Source: Pseudomonadales bacterium (GTDB lineage Bacteria > Pseudomonadota > Gammaproteobacteria > Pseudomonadales > Porticoccaceae). From it: DNA of 64,000 nucleotides. Numbering within the stretch: position 1 is the stretch's first letter; each line of letters begins with the position of its first letter. This document shows positions 50,257 through 59,413 of the stretch, in pieces. Location: contig JACKOF010000002.1 in NCBI GenBank assembly GCA_024234435.1, forward strand, positions 434,001-498,000, written 5' to 3'. The translations under genes and the position numbers were made by a program. Under the pieces are notes generated by a model. That model made no database searches and was not told the DNA's origin. It saw only the letters and a program-made list of their open reading frames with translations.

Positions 50257-51625
50257 GGCAGCCAAGGTGTTGGTGGTAGAGGATGATCAAACATTGCGTG
50301 AAGCACTGTGTGACACGATTCAATATGGTGGTTATCAGGTGGTATCTGCCTGCAATGGGGTGGAGGCGCTAAAAAGCCTTGAGCGTGAATCTGTGGATAT
50401 GGTGATTAGCGATGTGCAGATGGATGTCATGGATGGTCATACGCTGCTGCGGGAAGTGAAGTCGAGACGCCCTGAAATGCCTTTTGTCATGGTGACGGCC
50501 CACGGCAGCATTGAAAAGGCGGTAGAGGCTATGAGAGAGGGCGCAACCGATTACCTGCTAAAGCCATTTCAGGCGGAGGTGTTGCTGGAAATGGTCAGTC
50601 GCCTGGATGCCGCCAGTAGTTCTGGCTGCTCTGGCGCTGCGGGCATGCTGGCAGAAGACCCCAGCATGTTGAGTGTTTGTGAATTGGCTCGCCGTGTAGC
50701 AAATACCAGTGCGTCGGTATTAATCAGTGGTGAATCAGGAACAGGTAAGGAGGTGATTGCCCGTTATATTCACCAGCATTCGGATCGCGCAGAACGGCCT
50801 TTTCTGGCCATCAATTGTGCGGCCATTCCCGAATCCATGCTTGAATCCATGCTATTTGGTTATGAAAAGGGCGCCTATACCGGCGCCCATCAGTCTCGCG
50901 CTGGCAAGTTTGAACAGGCGAACGGTGGCACCCTGCTGCTCGATGAGATTTCGGAAATGGACCTCGGTCTTCAGGCCAAGCTGCTTCGGGTACTGCAGGA
51001 GAAAGAGGTTGAAAGGCTGGGTGGTAACGTGCTGATTCCTTTGGATGTCCGGGTGCTGGCCACCACTAACCGCAATTTGGCAGAAGAGGTGGCGGCGGGT
51101 CGCTTCCGTGAAGACCTGTATTACAGGTTGAATGTCTTTCCCATCCACTTGCCTGCGCTTCGGCAGCGGCCAAAGGATATTCTGCCGTTGGCGCGCTCCT
51201 TTTTGCAGCGGCATGCGGAGGGGCAGGTGCCTGTGTTCTCCAGGCAGGCGGAAGAAAAATTACTGGCTCATCAGTGGAAAGGGAATGTCAGAGAGCTGGA
51301 TAACTGCATGCAGCGGGCGACTATTCTGGCTGGTGGTAACCAGATTGGCGAGTCTGATATTTTCTTTGAAGACTCGCTGTCAGGTGGCATGAATGCTGAT
51401 TCGAGTGCGGTGTCAATGGGTGTGACCGATACCAAAATTCAGAGTGGTGCGATGCTGGATGGGGATTTAAAGGCGCGCGAAAGGCAGATAATAGTCGATG
51501 CACTAAAGGCAGTTGATGGCTGCCGTAAGGATGCCGCAGACCGGCTTGGTATCAGTCCGCGTACGTTGCGCTATAAATTGGCTAGACTGAAAGAGCAGGG
51601 TGTCACAATTCCGGCGGCCAGCTAA
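50249..51625 (+). CDS. fleR: Flagellar response regulator FleR (sigma-54 activator)
   Basis: Response regulator of 458 residues. The receiver domain (about 5-120) has VVEDDQ and the phosphoacceptor in VISDVQMDVMDG; the AAA+ domain has GESGTGKEVIA, a standard sigma-54 loop GAYTGA and LLDEISEMD; the C-terminal helix-turn-helix is DAADRLGISPRTLRYKLARL. In Pseudomonas FleR activates rod, hook and ring genes (class III). It overlaps fleS by 8 bases, so the pair is coupled. fliE follows 28 bases downstream. Confidence 0.95.
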   Translation: MTEAAKVLVVEDDQTLREALCDTIQYGGYQVVSACNGVEALKSLERESVDMVISDVQMDVMDGHTLLREVKSRRPEMPFVMVTAHGSIEKAVEAMREGATDYLLKPFQAEVLLEMVSRLDAASSSGCSGAAGMLAEDPSMLSVCELARRVANTSASVLISGESGTGKEVIARYIHQHSDRAERPFLAINCAAIPESMLESMLFGYEKGAYTGAHQSRAGKFEQANGGTLLLDEISEMDLGLQAKLLRVLQEKEVERLGGNVLIPLDVRVLATTNRNLAEEVAAGRFREDLYYRLNVFPIHLPALRQRPKDILPLARSFLQRHAEGQVPVFSRQAEEKLLAHQWKGNVRELDNCMQRATILAGGNQIGESDIFFEDSLSGGMNADSSAVSMGVTDTKIQSGAMLDGDLKARERQIIVDALKAVDGCRKDAADRLGISPRTLRYKLARLKEQGVTIPAAS

Positions 51626-51653
51626 TGGCCATATCCAAAATAAGGTGGAAATC

Positions 51654-51977
51654 ATGAGCAGTATGGATATTAATCAGGTGTTGGCGCAGATGCGAGTTAT
51701 GGCTGCGGCGGCGAGTAACACGGGCCCGGCTGGTGAAGTGGCCGGCAGTGAAAAAACCGATTTCGCAGCGCTGATGAAAGAGTCGATAGACAAAGTTAAT
51801 GACGCTCAACATCAGGCCAAGGATATGGCAACAGCATTTGAGTCCGGTGATGCCAGTGTTGAGCTGCCGGAAGTGATGGTGGCACTTCAAAAAGCCAGCA
51901 TTTCCTTTCAGGCTATGACGCAGGTCCGCAACAAACTGCTCAGTGCCTATCAGGAAGTAATGAATATGCAGGTATAG
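51654..51977 (+). CDS. fliE: Flagellar MS-ring/rod junction protein FliE
   Basis: Small rod-adaptor protein, 107 residues. The family pattern is seen in TDFAALMKESIDKVNDAQHQAKDMATAFESGD and the C-terminal PEVMVALQKASISFQAMTQVRNKLLSAYQEVMNMQV. AAGGTGG is placed well for the ATG at 51654; a second ATG is nine bases on. First gene of the fliEFGHIJ unit. No separate promoter was recognised in the short gap after fleR. Confidence 0.95.
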   Translation: MSSMDINQVLAQMRVMAAAASNTGPAGEVAGSEKTDFAALMKESIDKVNDAQHQAKDMATAFESGDASVELPEVMVALQKASISFQAMTQVRNKLLSAYQEVMNMQV

Positions 51978-52024
51978 GGGGCATCCACAAGGGCGCTTAA
52001 CCGAATCGCTGAAAGAAGATAATT

Positions 52025-53692
52025 ATGGCCGAGAACTCTCAAAATCTGCTTAACCGTTTCAATAGCCTCAGTCGGCAGCCGGCAACCCGTCAGCTCGGCT
52101 TGCTGCTTGGTCTCGCTGCCAGTATTGCGTTGGCTATGGGGCTTGTGCAATGGGCCATTGAGCCAGACTACTCTCCGTTGTATGGGGATTTGTCGCCAGC
52201 GGCTTCCGCTGAAATCATTAATGCTCTTGAGCGATCCGGTGTGCAATACAAGGTGGACAGCCGCTCGGGATTAGTGAGCGTTCCCGCTGATCGCGTCCAC
52301 GAGGTCAGGTTGAAACTGGCCAGTGAAGGCTTGCCTGAAAATGATGGTTCCGGCTTTGACATGCTTTATAAAGAACAGGAAATGGGTGTTAGTAGCTTCA
52401 TGGAAAAGGCGCGTTTTGATCGCGCTCTCGAGCGGGAACTGTCCAACTCAATCGCCTCCATTGAGAGTGTTCGCTCTGCGCGCGTTCACCTGGCATTGCC
52501 GAAGCAATCCGCGTTCGTGCGCAAAAAGAACCAGCCTGCCGCATCCGTGCTATTGAATCTGGTTGCGGGGCGGGAGCTGACCGAGCGGCAACTGGCTGGC
52601 GTGATACACCTTGTGGCATTCAGTGTGCCGGGACTGGAGGCAGAGCAGGTTTCCGTGCTCGATAACCGGGGTCGCCTGCTCTCGTCACAGGGCGGTGATG
52701 ATGAATTTGCCTATACCAAAGAACAATTCCGTTTCGCCCGTCAGCTTGAGCAGAGTTATGCAGACAGAATCACTGAAATTCTGACACCTATTGTTGGTGT
52801 TGGTGCAGTGAATGCGCAGGTGGCAGCAGAGATGGACTTTCGCCGGGTTGAGAGAACCAGTGAGATCTTTGAGCCTGATACTCGTGTTCGCAGTGAGGAG
52901 CTGATGGAAGAAACCTCGGCCACGAGACGAGCAGAGGGCATTCCGGGAACGTTGAGCAATCAGCCGCCGGAAGATGCCGTACTGACAACTGATCTGGCGG
53001 ATACTGATAAAGCAGCTCAACAGCCCAGCCGTTCCAGCAAACGCGAAGTTCGCAATTATGAGATGGATAAAACTATCAGTCATATCAAGGAAATGCCGGG
53101 TACGTTAAGTCGGTTGTCAGTTGCCGTTGTTGTAGATTATCGTGCGGGGGTTGACGATCAGGGCGATGCCGTTCGGCAACCCTTGTCAGAGACACAGATG
53201 GCGGAAATTACTTCTCTGGTCAAGGAAGCCGTGGGTTTTGATGAGGAGCGAGGTGATCGTGTGAATGTGGTTAACGCTTCCTTTGTGGCTGCACCTGAAC
53301 TGGAGCCAATGCCAGAGCCTTCGTTACTGGAACAGGAATGGGTGTGGAGGGCTGCCAAAATTCTGCTGTCAGGTATTGCCGTGATTTTAGTGATCTTTAC
53401 GGTACTGAAGCCGTTGATGCAGGCTTCCTCTGCGCCGCCGCCCGCCGCTCGTAACCTGGCGCCTCCCGCTGCTCAACCAGGTATGGCGGGCTATGCACCC
53501 CCGCAGGCGATGGCTGGTGCGTCCATGGAGGGTGATCAGGTGACACTTAGTGGTCAGCAGGCTCCGGGGTTGCCGGGAGGAGGTGGTGCACAAGGTTACC
53601 AGCAACAGTTGTCGATGGCCCGTTCAATGGTTAGCGGGGAGCCGGAGAGAGTGGCGCACGTAGTGAAGAGTTGGGTGGCAAGTGATGGTTGA
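52025..53692 (+). CDS. fliF: Flagellar MS-ring protein FliF
   Basis: Inner-membrane ring protein of 555 residues on which the motor is built. TM1 (about 26-44) and TM2 (about 443-462) flank the periplasmic ring-building domains; the segments YSPLYGDLSPAASAEIINALERSG and MGVSSFMEKARFDRALERELSNSIASIESVRSARVHLALP are characteristic. The cytoplasmic tail binds FliG; it is preceded by a low-complexity linker rich in P, A and G. It overlaps fliG by 8 bases. Confidence 0.96.
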   Translation: MAENSQNLLNRFNSLSRQPATRQLGLLLGLAASIALAMGLVQWAIEPDYSPLYGDLSPAASAEIINALERSGVQYKVDSRSGLVSVPADRVHEVRLKLASEGLPENDGSGFDMLYKEQEMGVSSFMEKARFDRALERELSNSIASIESVRSARVHLALPKQSAFVRKKNQPAASVLLNLVAGRELTERQLAGVIHLVAFSVPGLEAEQVSVLDNRGRLLSSQGGDDEFAYTKEQFRFARQLEQSYADRITEILTPIVGVGAVNAQVAAEMDFRRVERTSEIFEPDTRVRSEELMEETSATRRAEGIPGTLSNQPPEDAVLTTDLADTDKAAQQPSRSSKREVRNYEMDKTISHIKEMPGTLSRLSVAVVVDYRAGVDDQGDAVRQPLSETQMAEITSLVKEAVGFDEERGDRVNVVNASFVAAPELEPMPEPSLLEQEWVWRAAKILLSGIAVILVIFTVLKPLMQASSAPPPAARNLAPPAAQPGMAGYAPPQAMAGASMEGDQVTLSGQQAPGLPGGGGAQGYQQQLSMARSMVSGEPERVAHVVKSWVASDG

Positions 53693-54692
53693 TGCAGTTT
53701 CTGATTTATCTGGTTCTCAGCGGGCCGCAATTTTCCTTCTGGGTGTGGGGGAGGAGGGCGCTGCGTCCATTATGCGCCATATGGCGCCGAAGGAAGTACA
53801 GCGTGTTGGTGAGGCGATGGCCAAGCTCTCGGACATTTCCGATGAGCAGATCAGTGCCGTGGTTCGTGAATTTTCCGAGAAGGTCAGCCAGGTTAACCCT
53901 ATTGGTATTGGCGCCAGTGATTTTACCAAGCGGGTCATGGTGCAGGCGTTGGGTGAAAACCGGGCTAGAACCATGCTCAACAAAGTGATGCAAGGCAGCA
54001 GTGGAAATGGGCTCGACGCACTTAAATGGATGGATGCTCGGGCGGTGGCGAACCTTATCAAGAATGAACACCCACAAATTATTGCTATTGTTCTGACGTC
54101 TCTTGATGATGATCATGCAGCACAGGTGCTGTCCATGTTGCCTGAAAGTTTGCGGACCAACGTGGTTTTGAGAATTGCCAAGCTGGACATGATTGATCCG
54201 GCCGCACTCCACGAGCTGGATCAGGTACTGGAAAAGCAGTTGGGTATGACGCAGGATGTGCCGCCAGCGCGGGTGGATGGTATGAGTTCGGCAGCTGCGA
54301 TACTCAACCATCTTGACTCTGAGCAGGAGGCGGACTTGCTGGAGGCGATGAAGTTGGCTGACAGCGAGCTGGGTGAAAAAATTCAGGAACTGATGTTTGT
54401 CTTTGATAACCTCAACGCGTTGGACGACAGAGGTTTTCAGCGACTTATTCGTGAAATTGCTGTCGATAGTCTGGTGATTGCACTGAAAGGCGTCGACCCG
54501 CAGCTGCAGAACAAGTTTTTCAAAAATATGTCCTCCCGTGCTGCTGAGATGCTGAAGGAAGACCTGGAGTCGAAAGGCCCGGTAAAACTTTCTGAAGTGG
54601 AGGCCGCACAAAAAGAGATTTTGACAATTGCAGCCAGGCTGTCGGATGAAGGCGAAATTTTCCTCGGTAAAGGAGGCGGTGATTTTGTCTGA
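53685..54692 (+). CDS. fliG: Flagellar motor switch protein FliG
   Basis: Rotor protein of 335 residues. The N-terminal FliF-binding domain starts LSGSQRAAIFLLGVGEEGAASIM; the middle domain has the EHPQ motif in LIKNEHPQIIAIVL; the C-terminal torque domain has the charged stretch DRGFQRLIREIAVDSLVIALKG and MSSRAAEMLKEDLESKGPVKLSEVEAAQ. ATG at 53685 is within the fliF end, directly after an in-frame GTG. Normal length for the family. Confidence 0.97.
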   Translation: MVDAVSDLSGSQRAAIFLLGVGEEGAASIMRHMAPKEVQRVGEAMAKLSDISDEQISAVVREFSEKVSQVNPIGIGASDFTKRVMVQALGENRARTMLNKVMQGSSGNGLDALKWMDARAVANLIKNEHPQIIAIVLTSLDDDHAAQVLSMLPESLRTNVVLRIAKLDMIDPAALHELDQVLEKQLGMTQDVPPARVDGMSSAAAILNHLDSEQEADLLEAMKLADSELGEKIQELMFVFDNLNALDDRGFQRLIREIAVDSLVIALKGVDPQLQNKFFKNMSSRAAEMLKEDLESKGPVKLSEVEAAQKEILTIAARLSDEGEIFLGKGGGDFV

Positions 54693-55320
54693 GCACAGCG
54701 TTTCCGGGGCTACACCTGCTGACGAAACTGCTGTGCAGGAGGGGCCGGTTGTGGAGCGCTGGCAAGCGCCTTTCTTTGACCCGCAGGCAAGTGAGGCCAG
54801 GCCCGACCCTGAAGAGCTGGAGAAACTGGCTCATGCCCGTGGTTTCCAACTGGGTAAATGGGAAGGGCTGGAGGCAGGGCGTTTGGAGGCGGAAAAACTG
54901 GTCAAACGCATGACCCGGATAATAGAAGAGATGGCACAGCCGTTTCGGGGGATTGATCAGCAGGTTGCCAGTGAGCTGGTGCAGGTTGCTACGTTGATCG
55001 CCGGTCAGGTTGTGCGTAGAGAGCTGAGTATTGACTCGGGAACCGTTACCGCTGTTGTGGATGAGGCGCTGAAAACGCTTTCTGATTTGAGCGGAGATAT
55101 CCAGATTTACCTGAACCCGGCGGATGTTGCTATGGTTCGCGAGTTACTGGTGGAATCTCTGGAAGGTAAATCCTGGAAACTGGTAGAAGATGTCGAGATG
55201 CTTCCCGGTGGGTGTCGGGTGAAAACACCACTGTCCTATATCGATGCTTCAGTCGAAAAACAGATGGAGGTGGTGTTCAGTACTTTATTGGAGGCCAGCG
55301 AAGAACAGCTGGATTATTAA
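54685..55320 (+). CDS. fliH: Flagellar assembly protein FliH
   Basis: Regulator of the FliI ATPase, 211 residues from a TTG start. The TTG at 54685 is chosen because AGGAGG ends 8 bases before it and the start overlaps the fliG stop; an ATG at 54646 would add 13 residues. The early segment AHARGFQLGKWEGLEAGRLEAEKLV is the glycine-spaced helix region of FliH, and the C-terminal domain includes LIAGQVVRRELSIDSGTVTAVVDEAL and LPGGCRVKT. It is less conserved than its neighbours, as is usual. Confidence 0.9.
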   Translation: MSEHSVSGATPADETAVQEGPVVERWQAPFFDPQASEARPDPEELEKLAHARGFQLGKWEGLEAGRLEAEKLVKRMTRIIEEMAQPFRGIDQQVASELVQVATLIAGQVVRRELSIDSGTVTAVVDEALKTLSDLSGDIQIYLNPADVAMVRELLVESLEGKSWKLVEDVEMLPGGCRVKTPLSYIDASVEKQMEVVFSTLLEASEEQLDY

Positions 55321-55322
55321 AG

Positions 55323-56705
55323 ATGAGTGTCCTTCAAGATACGCAGGCTCAGCGCTCTTCCTTTCTGGCGCAACATCTTGCCAGTGTATCGAAAGAAATC
55401 AGGCCGCCGCTTTTGCAGGAAGAAGGCTCCTTGGTGCGCATGGTGGGGATTAAACTCGAAGCAGCCGGTTGTCAGGCACCGATTGGCAGTCGTTGCAGAG
55501 TGATAGCCGATGCCGGTCACGCCATTGAGGCTGAAGTGGTGGGCTTTGCCGGTGGCAGCCTGTTTCTGATGCCTGAAGGCAATCTAAGTGGTGTCAGAAT
55601 TGGTGCCAGAGTTGTGCCCATTACCACCGGGGGTGCGGTCGCCGTTGACGAGCAATTGCTCGGCCGGGTTGTGGATGGTGCGGGCAACCCTATTGATGGT
55701 GGCAAGGTGCTGAAATGCATGCATCATGTTCCTCTTAAAGGCGAGCCAATCAATCCATTGCATCGCAGCCCTATTTCCGAACCGCTGGATGTTGGCGTGC
55801 GCGCTATTAATAGTCTGCTGACGATGGGCAAGGGCCAGCGAATGGGCCTGTTTGCCGGCAGCGGTGTCGGTAAAAGTACCTTGCTGGGGATGATGACCCG
55901 GCATACCTCAGCAGATGTTATTGTGGTGGGGTTGATAGGTGAGCGTGGGCGAGAAGTCCGCGACTTTGTTGATCAGACTCTGGGTGCTGATGGGTTGGCC
56001 AGAGCTATTGTTGTGGCAACGCCAGCGGATGATTCGCCTTTGATGCGTGTCCATGGTGCCTGGCGCGCGACCGCGATTGCCGAGTATTTCCGCAATCGCG
56101 GGAAAGATGTTCTGTTACTAATGGATTCCCTCACCCGGGTTGCACAGGCGCAGCGGGAAATTGGCCTGGCCGTGGGTGAGCCACCCGTGTCAAAAGGTTA
56201 TCCGCCGTCGGCGTTTTCAATGTTGCCAGCTCTGGTTGAGCGGGCCGGAAACGGCCATGGCCAGCAGGGTTCGATAACGGCAGTCTATACCGTGCTGGTG
56301 GAAGGCGATGACCACAACGACCCTGTTGCGGATGCCTCCAGAGCCATTCTCGATGGCCATATTGTGTTATCACGACAGGTGGCAGATTCAGGCTTGTTTC
56401 CCGCTATTGATATTGACGCTTCTGTCAGCCGCTCAATGACAAATATTGTCAGCGATGATCAGCTTGGTGCGGCTCGTCAGGTTAAACACCTTTATTCGGC
56501 GTACCAGCAGAACCGGGATTTGATTAATATTGGCGCCTACCAGCAGGGAACGGATGAGACAATTGATCGTGCAATAAAGGCAGCGCCGCGTATCCGCAGC
56601 TTCCTCGGCCAGCACGAATCCGCCAAAGTGGATATGCAAAGCAGTCTGCAAGCCTTGTTTTCCATGAAAAATCTTTCCGAAATGAAATCAGGGAGGGCTG
56701 ACTAG
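55323..56705 (+). CDS. fliI: Flagellum-specific ATPase FliI
   Basis: F1-like ATPase of the flagellar export apparatus, 460 residues. The N-terminal part (to about 95) resembles an ATPase beta-barrel; Walker A is FAGSGVGKSTLLGMM, Walker B VLLLMDSLTR, and the conserved VGLIGERGREV and GYPPSAFSMLPALVERAG are present. Start ATG at 55323 is two bases after the fliH stop; upstream in-frame codons are within fliH and rejected. The stop codon overlaps the fliJ GTG by one base. Confidence 0.96.
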   Translation: MSVLQDTQAQRSSFLAQHLASVSKEIRPPLLQEEGSLVRMVGIKLEAAGCQAPIGSRCRVIADAGHAIEAEVVGFAGGSLFLMPEGNLSGVRIGARVVPITTGGAVAVDEQLLGRVVDGAGNPIDGGKVLKCMHHVPLKGEPINPLHRSPISEPLDVGVRAINSLLTMGKGQRMGLFAGSGVGKSTLLGMMTRHTSADVIVVGLIGERGREVRDFVDQTLGADGLARAIVVATPADDSPLMRVHGAWRATAIAEYFRNRGKDVLLLMDSLTRVAQAQREIGLAVGEPPVSKGYPPSAFSMLPALVERAGNGHGQQGSITAVYTVLVEGDDHNDPVADASRAILDGHIVLSRQVADSGLFPAIDIDASVSRSMTNIVSDDQLGAARQVKHLYSAYQQNRDLINIGAYQQGTDETIDRAIKAAPRIRSFLGQHESAKVDMQSSLQALFSMKNLSEMKSGRAD

Positions 56706-57139
56706 TGGATGGCGGGAAAATTGGCAAGGCGGCGACTTACGCCAAAACGGTTGAACAAAAATCTGCTCGCGAGCTGCAACTCAATCAGCAGGGGCATCTT
56801 CAGAAGCAGCAGCAGCTTGATCAGTTGTTGCAGTTCAAGCAGGAGTATGAGGATCGGCTGGGTTCGATGGGACAACACGGGATTGCTGCCCGGCAATTGC
56901 AAGATTATCGGCTGTTTCTCAGCAAGCTCAATCAGGCGATTAGTCAACAATTGCAGGATGTCCAGAAAGCAGAAGAAAATCTTGAAGAAGCCCGAGAGCA
57001 ATGGAAAGAAGAAGCTAAACGGACGTCAGCATTTGATCACCTTGTTGAGCAACACCGCCGTCTGCAAATCGAGGCACAAAATAAAGCCGAGCAGAAAACG
57101 GCAGATGAAGAGACTCTGGCCCGGCAGCTTCATTCCTGA
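56705..57139 (+). CDS. fliJ: Flagellar export protein FliJ
   Basis: Small coiled-coil stalk protein of the export ATPase, 144 residues. It is nearly all helix, rich in Q, E, K and R (for example KQQQLDQLLQFKQEYEDRL and LQDVQKAEENLEEAREQWKEEAKRTSAFDHLVEQH). The start is GTG at 56705, with GGGAGG nine bases upstream. Its stop is followed by the sigma-54 site for fliK. Identification is by position and coiled-coil form together with the conserved C-terminal pattern. Confidence 0.9.
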   Translation: MDGGKIGKAATYAKTVEQKSARELQLNQQGHLQKQQQLDQLLQFKQEYEDRLGSMGQHGIAARQLQDYRLFLSKLNQAISQQLQDVQKAEENLEEAREQWKEEAKRTSAFDHLVEQHRRLQIEAQNKAEQKTADEETLARQLHS

Positions 57140-57185
57140 TCGGCCCCCTGGTTTTATTTCCCTCAGTGACACCTTAAACGTCCTT

Positions 57186-57202
57186 TTGGCATATATATTG
57201 CT
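57186..57202 (+). promoter_or_regulatory. Sigma-54 (RpoN) promoter for fliK
   Basis: TTGGCA (57186-57191), then TTGCT (57198-57202); the invariant GG (57188-57189) and GC (57200-57201) are 10 bases apart. It lies 53 bases before the fliK ATG. Confidence 0.85.
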
Positions 57203-57254
57203 ATTTTCTTCAGGTGAGACAGAAGTCTAACGTAACCCTGGAGGGTATAGTTTG

Positions 57255-58544
57255 ATGTTAACGGTTAGCAGCACCTCAATAGAATCTTCGGGTGTCCGTT
57301 TAAGGAGTTCCCCAAGCTCGGAAAGCTCTGCAGAATCGGGTGTTTCGGCTTCCGGTGAGAAATTCGGGGATGTTCTGAACCAGCAATCGACAGCCACAAA
57401 CACGGGCGATGCCCGGCAGCAAACAGTTGCCGAAACTCCGGATGACGGCAATGTTTTGCAGTCGGCCGGTAATAACTTGCCAGGTGATGAGTCCGCCGAG
57501 CCTGAATCAACGACACGATCTCCTGACGGGGTGGAGCAGTTGGTGGCGGAGCAGTTGACGGCTCAGGAAACCACACCCGAGCAGATGGGTTTGGCTGAAC
57601 AGACGGTATTTGCTTTGCCCGAATCTGTTGCAGTGCCTGCTGTGGCGGGGGCCGGTGTTGCGCCTGACTTGGCAGCAGACGGGGAGGAGTCTCTCCGTGA
57701 AGATTTTCTTCGGGCAAAAGGCTTTGTGGTTAGTGAAACTGCACGGCAGACGGAGCCTGTGGCAACGGCAGCTGCCATGACAACCACGACCTCAGCAGTC
57801 TCAACGTTAACCGGGCAGGTGCGCTTGTCGGCTAACGGCAGCGTGCAGTCACTGCGCGATGGTGCTAAGACGGTTTTAGCAGAAGCTGAGGCAGCGTTGC
57901 CTCAGCCAGAAATCGGGGAGCAATTACGTAATTTTCAACAGGCGCTGGCGTTGAATAAGGCGGTCTCCAGCGATCAGCAATTGATGGTTGAGGCAGGTGG
58001 TGCACAGTCGAAGCCAGTTTCTGGTCAAGCGGTACAGTCTGCCAGTGTTGTTTCGGGTGCGTTGCCATTGCAAATGACGGTTGACCCTGCGGCTGGAGGT
58101 AAAATACCGATAACGGGTGCGCTGCCCACGCCAGTTGCTCATCATAGCTGGGGTAATGAGTTTTCAGGCCAGGTTACTTTCTTTGTCAGGCAAGGCGTTC
58201 AGGAAGCAAGCCTGCAATTAACGCCGCCGGATCTTGGTCGTCTGGATATCAAGATAACAACAGACGGAGATCAAACAAAGATGCTGTTTACGGTGCAGAA
58301 TGCTACAGCCAGAGAGGCTATTGAGCAGGCCATGCCGAGGCTCAGGGAGATGCTTGATCAGGCCGGACTTCAGCTGGCCCACAGCGAGGTTGCGGATCAT
58401 TCACAGTCCCGGCACAAAAACAACGGTGCCAATGACGCTTTTACAACCCGGAATACGCTGGCCGAGCTTGAAGAGTCCGGTGAATCCAAATCGGTTGGTC
58501 TGTCTTTGCGTGTGTCAGACAGCCTCGTTGATTATTATATCTAG
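57255..58544 (+). CDS. fliK: Flagellar hook-length control protein FliK
   Basis: Secreted ruler protein of 429 residues that sets hook length and switches export specificity. The long N-terminal part (to about 290) is low-complexity and rich in A, E, T and Q. The conserved C-terminal domain contains QEASLQLTPPDLGRLDIKITTDGDQTKMLFTVQNATAREAIEQAMPRLREML. ATG at 57255 follows GGAGGG; a TTG is directly upstream. It has its own sigma-54 promoter and a 321-base gap after it, so it is probably a single-gene unit. Confidence 0.93.
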   Translation: MLTVSSTSIESSGVRLRSSPSSESSAESGVSASGEKFGDVLNQQSTATNTGDARQQTVAETPDDGNVLQSAGNNLPGDESAEPESTTRSPDGVEQLVAEQLTAQETTPEQMGLAEQTVFALPESVAVPAVAGAGVAPDLAADGEESLREDFLRAKGFVVSETARQTEPVATAAAMTTTTSAVSTLTGQVRLSANGSVQSLRDGAKTVLAEAEAALPQPEIGEQLRNFQQALALNKAVSSDQQLMVEAGGAQSKPVSGQAVQSASVVSGALPLQMTVDPAAGGKIPITGALPTPVAHHSWGNEFSGQVTFFVRQGVQEASLQLTPPDLGRLDIKITTDGDQTKMLFTVQNATAREAIEQAMPRLREMLDQAGLQLAHSEVADHSQSRHKNNGANDAFTTRNTLAELEESGESKSVGLSLRVSDSLVDYYI

Positions 58545-58599
58545 CGGTTTTGTATCGGATACCTTGAACAGGCGCCCGCTAATTTTTCAGCTGGCGTCG

Positions 58600-58615
58600 A
58601 GTGGTATCGACCACT
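58600..58615. terminator. Weak hairpin after fliK
   Basis: AGTGGT and ACCACT form a 6-bp stem with loop ATCG, 56 bases after the fliK stop. No T-tract follows, so a terminator role is doubtful. The rest of the 58545-58865 gap holds only the sigma-54 site for fliL. Confidence 0.3.
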
Positions 58616-58793
58616 AACCGCTGCTTTCGGACCCCTGCTGTTATCGTCTTCTCGCGCCTGGTTTACAGGCTTTTCTCTGCTGCTGGCTGAAAATGACGAT
58701 GGTTATTGAAGTGCCCGCTGTCTTGCTGGTGTCAAAACTCTGACTCACTGTTTTTTATGTCTTCCAACTAATTGATAAATAAAGACTTATTTC

Positions 58794-58810
58794 TTGGTAT
58801 GGCTTTTGCT
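58794..58810 (+). promoter_or_regulatory. Sigma-54 (RpoN) promoter for fliLMNOPQR-flhB
   Basis: TTGGTATG (58794-58801), then TTGCT (58806-58810); invariant GG (58796-58797) and GC (58808-58809) are 10 bases apart. The -24 element has two mismatches. It lies 56 bases before fliL and is the only candidate promoter for the following run of export genes. Confidence 0.72.
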
Positions 58811-58865
58811 TTAGCCAAAGTGAATAATCCCTGCTGTCATTAAACAGTCGTTACTAGGAGGGACT

Positions 58866-59393
58866 ATGGCAGCAGATGAATTGAACTTGGGGAAAGACAT
58901 GCCAGAAAACGGTGAAGAAGAAGTAGCTCCAGAGGCCAAGGGTGGAAAGAAAAAAATCATTATCCTGGTTGTGGCCGCTTTGTTAATAGGCGCTGGAGCC
59001 GCATTTTTCCTGATGAGTGGTGGTGATGATGCCGAGCCAGAAGAGGTTGTTGAGAAGGTGGTGGTCGAGCAAGACCTTGACCCAATCTACTTTCCTCTGG
59101 CGCCCGCTTTTGTCGTTAACTACGAATATGACGGTAAAGTCCGCTATGTACAGATGGAGCTGCAAATCATGTCTTACCATCAGGATGTGATCGATAAAGT
59201 GGAGGCGAATATGCCTGCTGTGAGGAACAGCCTGATTATGTTGTTTGGCTCGCAGGATTTTGATGAGCTGCGCACAGTGGAAGGCAAGGAAAAGCTCCGG
59301 GCGCAAGTTAAAAACAATATTCAGAAAGTGGTTAGATTAAAGGGTGATGCCAAGGTGGATGATGTTTTCTTTACCGCCTTCGTGATGCAGTAA
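58866..59393 (+). CDS. fliL: Flagellar basal-body-associated protein FliL
   Basis: Single-pass inner-membrane protein of 175 residues that associates with stators. A charged cytoplasmic N-terminus (about 1-29) precedes one helix (about 31-50, IIILVVAALLIGAGAAFFLM), then a periplasmic domain with YFPLAPAFVVNYE and LIMLFGSQDFDELRTVEGKEKLR. The C-terminal region ends VDDVFFTAFVMQ as expected. TAGGAGG is an excellent ribosome site. Confidence 0.95.
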   Translation: MAADELNLGKDMPENGEEEVAPEAKGGKKKIIILVVAALLIGAGAAFFLMSGGDDAEPEEVVEKVVVEQDLDPIYFPLAPAFVVNYEYDGKVRYVQMELQIMSYHQDVIDKVEANMPAVRNSLIMLFGSQDFDELRTVEGKEKLRAQVKNNIQKVVRLKGDAKVDDVFFTAFVMQ

Positions 59394-59413
59394 CAAGTGG
59401 GTGACTACAGATA

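Noticed and set aside
53706..54611. A 301-codon open frame on the minus strand across fliG
   Set aside because: It lies entirely opposite a highly conserved gene, has no recognisable domain and is rich in H, N and R, as expected for an antisense shadow frame.
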